Shown here: positions 56,154 through 64,000 of the stretch, in pieces
How the letters are laid out: the number at the start of each line of letters is the position of its first letter
Position numbering within the stretch: the first letter of the stretch is position 1
Source of the DNA: Pollutimonas subterranea
GTDB taxonomy: Bacteria; Pseudomonadota; Gammaproteobacteria; Burkholderiales; Burkholderiaceae_B
Direction of reading: 5' to 3'
Assembly (NCBI RefSeq): GCF_002849655.1
Contig: NZ_PDNW01000002.1
Location: 1-64,000 of the forward strand
Length of the DNA: 64,000 nucleotides
Notes under the pieces: model-generated
The model's input: only the letters and a program-made list of their open reading frames with translations
Databases searched by the model: none
Told to the model about the DNA's origin: nothing
Made by a program: the position numbers and the translations under genes

Positions 56154-57068
56154 CTAGCGATCGCGGTCCACGATGTAATTGGCAATGCCGGCAAGATGGG
56201 CCGCCGAGGGTCCCAGAGGCAGCAAGGCGCTGTGTGCCTGGTCGCACAAGCTGCGCAGCAGATCGCGGGATCCGTCCAGTCCCATGATGGACACATAGGT
56301 AGGCTTGTTTTCAGCAGCGTCCTTGCCGGCGGTCTTTCCCAGCGTGGCGGTGTCGGAAGTCACGTCCAGGATGTCGTCGACAACCTGGAAGGCCAAGCCA
56401 ATGGCGCCCGCATAGCTTTCCAGTCCGGCGCGCGTGGCCGAGCTGGCACCGGCCACTATTCCGCCCAGCAACACACTGGCTTCCAGCAAGGCGCCGGTTT
56501 TCATGCGGTGCATCTGCTGCAACTGATCGCCCGTCAGCGCGTGGCCCACGCTGCCGCAATCTATGGCTTGCCCGCCAACCATGCCAAGGCTACCTGCCGA
56601 ACGCGCCAGCAACTGGGTCGCCTGCACGGTCAGGGCGGGCGCAATCGGCATGAGACCCAACAACTCGAAGGCCAAGGGCTGCAGGGCGTCACCCGCCAGC
56701 ATGGCCGTCGCCTCATTGAATTTGACATGTACGGTGGGACGCCCGCGGCGCAAGGCATCGTCATCCATGCATGGCAAGTCGTCATGGACCAGCGAATAAG
56801 CGTGGATCAACTCGACAGCGGCAGCGGCGTGATCCAGGGCGATGCGCTGGGCCGACGCTTCGGAGCCGGTTTGCAAGGATGCTTCGCCGGCGGCATAGAC
56901 CAAAGCGGCCCGCACGCGCTTGCCACCGCCCAGCACTGCGTAGCGCATGGCGTGATGCAGTCCTTCGGGCACGGTTTCCGCCGAAGGCAGGACTTGCTCG
57001 AGTACACCTTCAATATGCTCGACACGCTCTTGCAGCCACAAGGAAAAATCGACCGGTTCACGCCCCAT
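56154..57068 (-). CDS. ispA: Farnesyl diphosphate synthase
   Basis: 304 aa. First Asp-rich motif LVHDDLPCMDDDALRRGRPT and second QVVDDILDVTSD; the three-residue insert of the first motif and length mark a short-chain FPP synthase. Supplies farnesyl diphosphate for undecaprenol, quinone and squalene. The ATG at 57068 lies 2 bp after the xseB stop, whose GAGGAA end serves as ribosome site. Confidence 0.95.
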   Translation of the reverse strand: MGREPVDFSLWLQERVEHIEGVLEQVLPSAETVPEGLHHAMRYAVLGGGKRVRAALVYAAGEASLQTGSEASAQRIALDHAAAAVELIHAYSLVHDDLPCMDDDALRRGRPTVHVKFNEATAMLAGDALQPLAFELLGLMPIAPALTVQATQLLARSAGSLGMVGGQAIDCGSVGHALTGDQLQQMHRMKTGALLEASVLLGGIVAGASSATRAGLESYAGAIGLAFQVVDDILDVTSDTATLGKTAGKDAAENKPTYVSIMGLDGSRDLLRSLCDQAHSALLPLGPSAAHLAGIANYIVDRDR

Positions 57069-57070
57069 TC

Positions 57071-57358
57071 TTATTCCTCGTCGCCGTCTGGCGTGCCGGC
57101 CAAAGGCTTGAGCAGGTTGCCCTGCAGTACTTTTACCTGCTGTTCGGCCTGATCGAGCCGGCGCTGGCATATCTTGGCCAATTCCACGCCCTCTTCATAA
57201 GAGGCCAGGGACTGATCAAGCGCCAGCGATCCGTTCTCCATTTTGGCAACCAGGGCTTCGAGTTGCGCGAGGGCCGTCTCGAAGTCCTGGGGCAACGCTG
57301 TTGCCTTGCCAACCGGCTTTTCGCTCTCAGGCAGAGCGCTTGTTTTCGTGTCAACCAT
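57071..57358 (-). CDS. xseB: Exodeoxyribonuclease VII small subunit
   Basis: 95 aa. FETALAQLEALVAKMENGSLALDQSLASYEEGVELAKICQRRLDQAEQQV is the XseB helical core. Joins XseA to degrade single-stranded DNA. First of the xseB-ispA-dxs run; xseA is not here. Confidence 0.94.
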   Translation of the reverse strand: MVDTKTSALPESEKPVGKATALPQDFETALAQLEALVAKMENGSLALDQSLASYEEGVELAKICQRRLDQAEQQVKVLQGNLLKPLAGTPDGDEE

Positions 57359-57573
57359 TATTCATTCCAGAAGATAAGCAGGCCGGGAACACCCGCTTTT
57401 TTTGCGTCTTGTCCAAATTGTACGAGATGCCCGCCAAATTACCGAAACCGCTCCATTCAGCCTCCGGCAGGCTCCGTTGCGGTACAATTCTCGCTTACTC
57501 ATTTATCGGCCAGGCCTTTTTTCGTCGCACCAGGACGCGCCATCCTCCTGGTTCATCACCGCGGGGGCGAATT

Positions 57574-58725
57574 ATGACCGACATTGGTCGGAAAGCGCAC
57601 ATTGCGCCGGCACAAACGCAACTATCTGTCAGCAGCTACTTCGACGATGCAATCTTTGTCCAAGAGCAAGAACTCATTTTCAAGAAATCCTCGCTGTACA
57701 TAGGGCATGAAAAGCTTGTGCCCGAAATCGGCGACTGGCGCACACTGCCCCAGGAGGACAGCGGCCGGGTGCTGGTGCGCAACAGCCAGGGCGTCGAACT
57801 GATATCGAACGTCTGTCGCCACCGACAGGCCATCATGCTGGGGGGCATACCCCAAAATGGCTGCACGTCGCAAACACAAAGCGGGAACCTGCGCGATACC
57901 GGCGGAAATATTGTGTGTCCTGTACACAGATGGACGTACAGCCAGCAAGGAAAGCTGATGGGGGCACCGCAGTTTCCCGAAACGCCGTGCATGAACCTCC
58001 AGAAGTTTACGCTCGGGAACTGCCACGGATTGCTGTTCGAAGGGCCGCGTGATCCGGCTGCCGACATGGCGGCTTTATTCGAACGGCCTGAATTTGATTT
58101 TTCCGACTATGTACTCGACCATGTCGAGGTCCACCAATGCCGCTACAACTGGAAGACCTTCATTGAAGTCTATCTGGAGGACTATCACGTAGGCCCTTTC
58201 CATCCTGGACTGGGAAGATTCGTAAGCTGCGAGGACCTGACCTGGGAGTTCTCCGACACGTACAGTTCGCAACGCGTGGGCATACATGGCGCGCTCGGCC
58301 AGCCGGGTACCGGCACCTATCGCCGCTGGCATGATCAGCTCATGAACTATCGCAATGGCGAAGCGCCCGAATTCGGTGCGGTCTGGGTGACGTACTTTCC
58401 GACGCACATGATCGAACTCTATCCCCATGTAGTGGTCCTGTCGACCCTGCATCCGGTCAGCCCGCAAGAAACCATCAACATCGTCGAGTTCTATTATCCG
58501 GAAGATGTCGTGGCTTTCGAGCGCGACTTCGTGGAAGCGCAGCGTGCAGCCTATATGGAAACCGCCATCGAAGACGACGAGATCGCCGAACGCATGGACG
58601 CCGGCCGGCGGGCACTGATGCGCCGGGGAGTCGATGAGCGGGGGCCGTACCAATCACCCATGGAAGACGGCATGCAGCATTTCCACGAATGGTATCGCCG
58701 CATGATGGGCCTGTCCCGGACTTAA
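57574..58725 (+). CDS. Orphan Rieske non-heme iron oxygenase alpha subunit
   Basis: 383 aa. Rieske centre: CRHRQ and, after about 40 residues, CPVHRW (C-x-H...C-x2-H). The mononuclear iron site is in EDYHVGPFHPGLGRF (H-x4-H), with a later acidic ligand not fixed by eye. Such enzymes dihydroxylate or demethylate aromatic or other hydrophobic substrates using a separate reductase; neither ferredoxin, reductase nor beta subunit is nearby. Start MTDIGRKAH at 57574, with GGGGGCG before it; the open frame to 57301 overlaps xseB. The 215-bp upstream gap has a weak CGGG/CCCG stem followed by T7 (57384-57403). Substrate unknown. Confidence 0.82.
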   Translation: MTDIGRKAHIAPAQTQLSVSSYFDDAIFVQEQELIFKKSSLYIGHEKLVPEIGDWRTLPQEDSGRVLVRNSQGVELISNVCRHRQAIMLGGIPQNGCTSQTQSGNLRDTGGNIVCPVHRWTYSQQGKLMGAPQFPETPCMNLQKFTLGNCHGLLFEGPRDPAADMAALFERPEFDFSDYVLDHVEVHQCRYNWKTFIEVYLEDYHVGPFHPGLGRFVSCEDLTWEFSDTYSSQRVGIHGALGQPGTGTYRRWHDQLMNYRNGEAPEFGAVWVTYFPTHMIELYPHVVVLSTLHPVSPQETINIVEFYYPEDVVAFERDFVEAQRAAYMETAIEDDEIAERMDAGRRALMRRGVDERGPYQSPMEDGMQHFHEWYRRMMGLSRT

Positions 58726-59585
58726 CCCCGTTCGACCGGGCGTGCGGGGTCGCTGCACCACTCGCTCCAGGAACCGGGATACAACACTGAACCGTGCAAG
58801 CCCGCCAGTTCCATAGCGAACAGGTTATGGCTGGCGGTAATGCCCGAGCCGCATTGGTGCACGATACGGTCCGCAGGCTGTCCCTGGAGAAGCTCGTTGA
58901 AATCGTGGCGCAATTCGGCCGCGGGCTTGAAGCGCCCGTCGGCCTGGACATTCAGCGTACTCGGGCGATTCAAGGCGCCCGGGATGTGCCCGGCCACGGG
59001 GTCCATGGGTTCGATCTCACCGCGATACCGGTTGGCCGCCCTTGCGTCGAGCACCGTAAATGATGGCTCGTCGATATTGGCCAATATCTTCTGCGCATCC
59101 AACGTGGGCATGCCGGCCTGGCCTGAATAGCGGGCACCTTCAACGGCCTGCGCATTGCTTGCCGCCGGCATATTAGAGCCGCTTTCGATCGGTCCGCCAG
59201 CTGCCACCCATGCCGCCCATCCGCCATCGAGCACCACCACAGCGTCGTGCCCGAGCCAGCGCAGCATCCACCACAGATGGGCGGCGTACATGCTATTGCC
59301 GCCGTCGTAGACAAGCACTGAAGTTTGTGGCGTGAGTCCCTGGGCCCGCATGAGCGTGGCGAAGTCATCCCTGGAAGGCAAGGGATGACGGCCGTTTGTT
59401 CCATTCTTCGGTGCCGCCAGCTGATTTTCATGGTCGAGGTAGAGGGCGCCCGGAATATGCCCTTGCTCGTAGGCCACCCTGCCCGCCATGTGATCGATGA
59501 GATCATGCCTGACGTCAAAGACAAGCCAGTCGGAAGCCGGCAATTTACGTATGAGGGTGGGCGCATCGATCAATAGATCAGACAT
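58722..59585 (-). CDS. sseA: 3-mercaptopyruvate/thiosulfate sulfurtransferase
   Basis: 287 aa, tandem rhodanese domains. Active-site Cys in HQCGSGITASHNLF, the CG[SV]G[IV]TA form of mercaptopyruvate sulfurtransferases rather than CRxGx[RT] of rhodaneses. Cytoplasmic. The stop overlaps the convergent oxygenase gene by 4 bp and the start overlaps the DMT gene by 8 bp. Confidence 0.9.
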   Translation of the reverse strand: MSDLLIDAPTLIRKLPASDWLVFDVRHDLIDHMAGRVAYEQGHIPGALYLDHENQLAAPKNGTNGRHPLPSRDDFATLMRAQGLTPQTSVLVYDGGNSMYAAHLWWMLRWLGHDAVVVLDGGWAAWVAAGGPIESGSNMPAASNAQAVEGARYSGQAGMPTLDAQKILANIDEPSFTVLDARAANRYRGEIEPMDPVAGHIPGALNRPSTLNVQADGRFKPAAELRHDFNELLQGQPADRIVHQCGSGITASHNLFAMELAGLHGSVLYPGSWSEWCSDPARPVERG

Positions 59586-60513
59586 GTCGGGACTCCTGTT
59601 CGGTTATGGTGCTGGTTGTGCCGCTTGCGGCAGTCTGCATGGACACGGTGGTCTGGCCTCGCATGATGCGATCCTCGCTATAGGTGCGCCATATGGACAG
59701 CAGGCCTGAAGCAATGATCATCGCCATACCTCCCCAGGCGATTGCATCCGGCAAGTCGTCCCAGAAGATGATCCCCAACATGGCGGCAAAGATGATCGTG
59801 GTGTATTGCAATGCGGCCGTCAAGAGGGCCGATCCCATGCCGAAGGCCCGCGTCATGGCCAATTGCCCCACCAGGCCCAGCAAGCCGACTCCGACGAGCG
59901 CCAGCCAGGCGAGAACGTCTATTTGGCGCCATCCCTCTACAGCGATGCCGCCCACGCTGCTCAGGCATACGCAGCAGGAAAAGATGAGCACGGTGCGCCA
60001 CTCGGGTTCACCGACCCGTCCCAACTCCCTGACCTGCATCATGGCAATCGCCGACAAAGCGCCGGCACTGAGTCCCAACATGGCGGCAAACCAGTGCTCT
60101 TCGGCAATGCTCGGGCGCAGCACCGCAATCACGCCGATAAAGCCGAACAGCACTGCGATGAGGCGGACGGGATCGCGCTGGGAACCGCCACGGGCGAGCA
60201 TCCAGCCGGCAATGAATAAGGGAGCCGTGTAGTTAAGGCTGATAGCCGTTGAGAGAGGCAGGTGCGAGATGGCGAAAAAACCCAGCCACATCGATGTAAC
60301 GCCCGACACATTGCGCCACAAGTGAAGCTTCCAGCTTGGCGGCCTGAGTCGGCGATGCGTGAATTTGGCCCAACAAAAAAGCAGCAGCACCGAGGGAATA
60401 CCGCGAAACAAGACCACGTGCGGCAGAGAGGCCCCATAATCGGAGGCGACTTTCACACAGGCCCCCATGCCAGCAAACATGACACTCGCCAGTAACATCC
60501 AGAGAGACTGCAT
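59578..60513 (-). CDS. EamA/DMT-family drug-metabolite transporter
   Basis: 311 aa with ten predicted membrane helices in two EamA repeats (MLLASVMFAGMGACVKVASDYGAS ... ALQYTTIIFAAMLGIIFWDDLPD). Probably exports a metabolite; substrate unknown. Its end overlaps sseA, so they may be co-transcribed, but this does not define a common pathway. Confidence 0.85.
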   Translation of the reverse strand: MQSLWMLLASVMFAGMGACVKVASDYGASLPHVVLFRGIPSVLLLFCWAKFTHRRLRPPSWKLHLWRNVSGVTSMWLGFFAISHLPLSTAISLNYTAPLFIAGWMLARGGSQRDPVRLIAVLFGFIGVIAVLRPSIAEEHWFAAMLGLSAGALSAIAMMQVRELGRVGEPEWRTVLIFSCCVCLSSVGGIAVEGWRQIDVLAWLALVGVGLLGLVGQLAMTRAFGMGSALLTAALQYTTIIFAAMLGIIFWDDLPDAIAWGGMAMIIASGLLSIWRTYSEDRIMRGQTTVSMQTAASGTTSTITEQESRHV

Positions 60514-60554
60514 GAAATCAACCGAAATTCTGATTTAAACGACAAAGTCGATAC

Positions 60555-60560
60555 TATACT
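60555..60560 (+). promoter_or_regulatory. Candidate htpX -10 box
   Basis: TATACT about 100 bp before the htpX ATG; the -35 is poor, so the site may depend on an activator or another sigma factor. The same stretch reads TATAGT on the minus strand, towards the DMT gene. Confidence 0.3.
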
Positions 60561-60661
60561 CTGCCGTTTTCCCTATTTTGAGCCGAGCCCGCTTTAAATC
60601 CGGGAACTGTGCTCCATATATAAAGTCCAACTTCGTTGTTCGCTACGCCGGAAACATAAAA

Positions 60662-61543
60662 ATGAATCGAATCATCCTATTTTTGCTCACCAACCTTGCT
60701 GTAATGATTGTCCTCGGCGCCTCCATGAGCGTACTGGGCGTGGGCCGCTTTATAACGTCCAACGGGCTGGACCTGACCCAGCTGCTGATTTTCTCGGCCA
60801 TCATCGGATTCACCGGCTCGTTCATTTCACTGTTCATCAGCAAGTGGATGGCAAAACGCAGCACTGGCGCACGCGTCATCGACCCGCAAGCACCGGCCAA
60901 CGCGCAGGAAGCCTGGTTGGTCGACACGGTGCACCAGTTGGCCGACCGGGCCGGCATCGGTCGTCCTGAAGTCGCGATCTACGACGGCGCCCCCAATGCA
61001 TTCGCGACCGGCGCCTCCAGGAACAGCGCACTGGTCGCCGTATCCACCGGCCTGCTGGAAAGCATGACTGAAGAGGAAGTCGCAGGTGTACTGGGCCACG
61101 AAGTCGCACACGTCGCAAACGGCGACATGATCACGCTTACGCTGATCCAGGGCGTGGTCAATACTTTCGTCGTATTCTTCGCGCGCATCGTCGGTTATTT
61201 CGTCGACCGCGTCATCTTGAAGAATGATCGCGACATCGGCATAGGCTATTACGTCACCGTTATCGCCTGCGAAATCCTGTTCGGCATCCTGGCCTCGATC
61301 ATCGTCGCCTGGTTTTCACGCCAGCGCGAATACAGGGCCGACGCCGGCTCCGCAAGCCTACTCGCATCGCGCGAACCGATGTTGCGTGCGCTGGCACGTC
61401 TGGGCAATCTCGAATCCGGTGAGCTGCCCAAGGCATTCAAGGCCTCCGGCATTTCCGGAAACCGCGCCATCAGCGCCATGTTCGCGTCGCATCCACCCAT
61501 CCAGGCACGCATTCACGCCTTGCAGGCAGCCCAACGAATTTAA
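60662..61543 (+). CDS. htpX: Membrane zinc protease HtpX
   Basis: 293 aa. Two N-terminal membrane helices, zinc motif [12 protein letters not shown], two further helices (INTFVVFF..., [16 protein letters not shown]) and third ligand region [13 protein letters not shown]. Degrades misfolded inner-membrane proteins, active site on the cytoplasmic side. ATG at 60662 ([18 protein letters not shown]) is the E. coli-like start; the open frame to 60578 is rejected. Confidence 0.95.
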   Translation: MNRIILFLLTNLAVMIVLGASMSVLGVGRFITSNGLDLTQLLIFSAIIGFTGSFISLFISKWMAKRSTGARVIDPQAPANAQEAWLVDTVHQLADRAGIGRPEVAIYDGAPNAFATGASRNSALVAVSTGLLESMTEEEVAGVLGHEVAHVANGDMITLTLIQGVVNTFVVFFARIVGYFVDRVILKNDRDIGIGYYVTVIACEILFGILASIIVAWFSRQREYRADAGSASLLASREPMLRALARLGNLESGELPKAFKASGISGNRAISAMFASHPPIQARIHALQAAQRI

Positions 61544-61570
61544 GGCCTATGGCTGGTATATCATGCAGCC

Positions 61571-63241
61571 ATGAAAGAACTATTCGCCCTGCTTGATTTT
61601 GGCGGCTACATCGCCCTGCTGCTCTGGGGCGTCCATATGGTGCAGAGCGGCGTACAACGTGCATTCGGTGCAACGCTCGGTGTCTGGATGGGCCATGCGC
61701 TGGGTACCCGCGTACGGGCATTCTTCACCGGCCTCGCCATTACATCGGCCATACAAAGCAGTACGGCCACGGGCCTGATGATCGTCAGCTTTGCTGCCGG
61801 CGGGCTGGTAGCGCTCGGCCCCGGCCTTGCCGCCATGCTGGGCGCAAACGTCGGCACAACCTTGATTGTGCAGCTGCTGTCCTTCAATCTGACTGCGCTG
61901 GCACCCGCCTTCATCCTGGTCGGCGTGTGGCTGTTCCGGCGCAATCAGCCCAGCCGCCGGCGTGACCTCGGTCGCGTATTCATTGGCCTGGGCCTGTTAT
62001 TGATGGCGCTGCACCAGCTGGTGCAGCTCTTTGCACCGCTGCAAGACGCCAGCCTGCTCCGAATTCTACTCAACGCCTTGTCCGACCAACCTGTGATCGC
62101 CCTGCTGCTTGCCGCGATACTCGCATGGGCGGCGCACTCCAGCGTGGCGGTCGTGGTCTTGATCATGTCATTGGCCGGTCATGGCCTGGTCACTCCCTCG
62201 CTGGCTTTCGCGCTCGTGCTGGGCGCAAATCTTGGTACGTCGATCAATCCCATACTGGAAGGCAGCGGCGACAACGATCCGGCCGCCCGGCGGCTTCCAC
62301 TGGGCAATCTGGGCACACGCCTGGCAGGATGCATACTGGCGCTATTGCTGCTGCCGTGGCTGCCCTCGCTAATGGCCATTTTCAGCTCGGACCCGGCCCG
62401 CGCGGTGGCCAATTTCCATACACTGTTCAATGTCCTGACCGCATTGCTCTTCCTGCCTGTCCTTACGCCCTATTCGAAATTGCTCGTGCGGCTGCTGCCC
62501 AAGCGCACCGATCCCAACGACCCTTCACGTCCGCAGTATCTGGATGAATCCGCTCATGAAGTCCCGGGTATCGCGCTGGGAAATGCGGCGCGCGAAGCCT
62601 TGCGCCTGGCCGATATGCTGCAGAGCCTGCTTGGAATGGCTCGCGCCAGCTTGCTGCAGGACAACAGGCACCGCAATGCCCATGCGCGCTACATTAGCAA
62701 CGCCATCAGCCGGCTGGACCAGCTTATCACTACATACGTGGCAACCCTGGACCAGGATGCCATGAATAGCGCGGATCACCGCCGCCGTGACGAAATCCTT
62801 GTCTTTTCAACGAAAATCGCCCATGCCGCCAGCCTGGTCACCGGCGGCTTGCTTGCCCATGCCGCCAGCCTGTTCAAGAAAGGCAGGTCTTTCAACGCCA
62901 AGCAAGGTGCCGAGTTGACGACGATGATGGACCGGCTCATTCGCAATCAACGCCAGGCCGCCGCTCTGTTCGTCGCCGAAGACGTCAGGAGTGCGAAATT
63001 CCTGGCCTTCGAAAAAGATCATTTCAGGGAACTGGAAACCAGCGCGGCGGAACAGCACCTGGAGAACATCAAATCGGGGCGACTTGACGAGGCGGAACTG
63101 GGCTCGTTCTACCTCGACATACTGCGCGATATCAAGACCGTGAACTCTTACCTGGTCGAGGCTTCCGCCTACCCGATACTGGCCAAGAATAACGAGCTGT
63201 TGCCCAACCGCCTGCGCGACAGCGAAGGCCTGCTGGAGTAA
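61571..63241 (+). CDS. Na/Pi-cotransporter family protein with PhoU-like tail
   Basis: 556 aa. Two inverted membrane repeats with the NptA signatures AIQSSTATGLMIVSF and AAHSSVAVVVLIM, each followed by a GANxGT motif; the C-terminal 210 residues are helical and PhoU-like. YjbB-type relatives move phosphate outward with sodium. Twenty-seven bp after htpX on the same strand. Confidence 0.88.
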   Translation: MKELFALLDFGGYIALLLWGVHMVQSGVQRAFGATLGVWMGHALGTRVRAFFTGLAITSAIQSSTATGLMIVSFAAGGLVALGPGLAAMLGANVGTTLIVQLLSFNLTALAPAFILVGVWLFRRNQPSRRRDLGRVFIGLGLLLMALHQLVQLFAPLQDASLLRILLNALSDQPVIALLLAAILAWAAHSSVAVVVLIMSLAGHGLVTPSLAFALVLGANLGTSINPILEGSGDNDPAARRLPLGNLGTRLAGCILALLLLPWLPSLMAIFSSDPARAVANFHTLFNVLTALLFLPVLTPYSKLLVRLLPKRTDPNDPSRPQYLDESAHEVPGIALGNAAREALRLADMLQSLLGMARASLLQDNRHRNAHARYISNAISRLDQLITTYVATLDQDAMNSADHRRRDEILVFSTKIAHAASLVTGGLLAHAASLFKKGRSFNAKQGAELTTMMDRLIRNQRQAAALFVAEDVRSAKFLAFEKDHFRELETSAAEQHLENIKSGRLDEAELGSFYLDILRDIKTVNSYLVEASAYPILAKNNELLPNRLRDSEGLLE

Positions 63242-63266
63242 ACGCTCCGGCAGCCTATCGGAACGC

Positions 63267-64000
63267 TCATGCCGGGTTGGACAGATGCCGTTCAAACCAT
63301 GCCAGAGCCTTGTTCCAGGCATTTTGTGCATCGTCGGCCCGGTAGCTGGGCCGATAATCGGCGTAAAAGGCGTGGCCGGATTCGGGATACACCACGATTT
63401 CGGAAGCCCGGGCGGCAGCGCTGCCCTGCGCAAGGCAAGCTTCCATGCGGCGTATATCATCGAGCGGGATGCTGGCATCCTGGCCGCCGTACAGCCCCAG
63501 CACAGGCGCGTGCATATCCGCCGTGACATCGATGGGATTCTGTACTTGCAGCGGGCCGTGACCCGCGGCCAGTTTGCCGTACCAGGCTACTCCGGCCTTG
63601 CATTGCGGGTTATGCGCGGCATACATCCACACCTGCCTTCCTCCCCAGCAGAATCCGGTCACGCCCAGCCGGGTCGTATCCGCGCCCTGGCTATTGGCCC
63701 ATTCGACACTGGCATCCAGGTCGGCCAACACCTGCTCATCGGGCACCTTGGACACGATATCCTTGATCAACAAGGATATATCGGTATAACCGGCTGCGTC
63801 GCCCTGGCGCTGATATAGCTCTACGGCAACCGCCATATACCCCTGCACGGCGAATCGGCGGCACACGTCCTTGATATGCTCATGCACGCCGAATATTTCC
63901 TGTATGACCAGGATAAGCGGCGGACGCTCAAGGTCGGCCGGCGCGGCGTAATAGGCCGATAGGGTGCCATCGGCGGTCGGAATGTCGACCAGGCCGTGGC
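63267..64000 (-). CDS. Dienelactone hydrolase family protein (5' end cut)
   Basis: At least 244 aa; the frame stays open from the annotated codons to the right edge, so the N-terminus lies beyond 64000. The family core LILVIQEIFGVHEHIKDVCRRFA precedes the nucleophile Cys in GFCWGGRQVW; Asp in GGQDASI and His in GHAFYAD complete the triad. Family members hydrolyse dienelactone in aromatic catabolism, but many homologues have other ester substrates. The GTG at 63887 is internal, not a start. Confidence 0.88.
   Translation of the reverse strand, partial: HGLVDIPTADGTLSAYYAAPADLERPPLILVIQEIFGVHEHIKDVCRRFAVQGYMAVAVELYQRQGDAAGYTDISLLIKDIVSKVPDEQVLADLDASVEWANSQGADTTRLGVTGFCWGGRQVWMYAAHNPQCKAGVAWYGKLAAGHGPLQVQNPIDVTADMHAPVLGLYGGQDASIPLDDIRRMEACLAQGSAAARASEIVVYPESGHAFYADYRPSYRADDAQNAWNKALAWFERHLSNPA

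Noticed and set aside
57384-57403. Terminator on the plus strand before the Rieske gene
   Set aside because: The stem is only four pairs and no plus-strand gene lies upstream to terminate.

Overview
The window reads as a contiguous piece of a betaproteobacterial chromosome, most likely Alcaligenaceae (the Bordetella / Achromobacter / Pusillimonas neighbourhood). The grounds are family-level: an rpsF-priB-rpsR-rplI-dnaB order, alaC-hom-thrC in one run, hpnCDE squalene genes, a Kdo kinase (kdkA), and an LPS-type glycosyltransferase cluster running straight out of dnaE. Base composition is moderately GC-rich, genes are dense, and many neighbours overlap by ATGA. I see no tRNA, rRNA, IS element, prophage, CRISPR array or defence locus. 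This is mostly housekeeping chromosome with one cell-surface glycan region.

Layout. 1-597 is non-coding: a strong leftward promoter leaving the window, a hairpin, and a short repeat block in front of a family-25 glycosyltransferase gene. 1-7.2 kb: GT25, RNase G (rng), a small lipoprotein, MsbA, a GT9 heptosyltransferase-like enzyme, an ElyC/YdcF-like envelope protein and a YkgJ-type cysteine-cluster protein. 7.5-8.9 kb: a lone FAD-linked oxidase. 9.0-18.3 kb (minus strand): dnaE followed by six glycan genes (three GT4, one GT2, two NodB-type deacetylases), the first joins by ATGA overlaps. 18.3-24 kb: hrpA and argA divergent around a palindromic -10 element, then yggX.

24-30 kb (minus): phoU, rpiA, an ArsC/Spx-like reductase and a putrescine ABC importer (potFGHI). 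30-36 kb (minus): kdkA, a large FtsX-type permease without its ATPase, a TauE/SafE exporter, radA and an SDR enzyme. 36-41 kb: alr, divergent hpnCDE (farnesyl diphosphate to squalene), crcB. 41-45 kb (minus): alaC-hom-thrC, then an unannotated 29-codon ORF with a perfect Shine-Dalgarno before crcB. 45-50 kb (plus): a Mth938-like protein, bcp, phoH-like, pdxA and a bile-acid/sodium symporter homologue.

50-57.4 kb (minus): rpsF-priB-rpsR-rplI with an S6:S18-type leader hairpin, a terminator, dnaB; then xseB-ispA-dxs-folE2. 57.5-64 kb: an orphan Rieske oxygenase alpha subunit, sseA, a DMT exporter, htpX, a Na/Pi-cotransporter-like protein and a dienelactone hydrolase cut by the right edge.

Two functional themes connect separate blocks. 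Envelope: the glycan cluster, MsbA, GT9, GT25, KdkA and ElyC all fit LPS core / outer-envelope assembly. Isoprenoids: dxs and ispA provide farnesyl diphosphate, which hpnCDE turn into squalene, presumably for hopanoids, although no squalene-hopene cyclase lies here. I did not find a convincing undescribed system; the most worthwhile leads are the repeat block and TA run at GT25, the dnaE-coupled glycan cluster, the small ORF upstream of crcB, and the palindrome between dxs and folE2.
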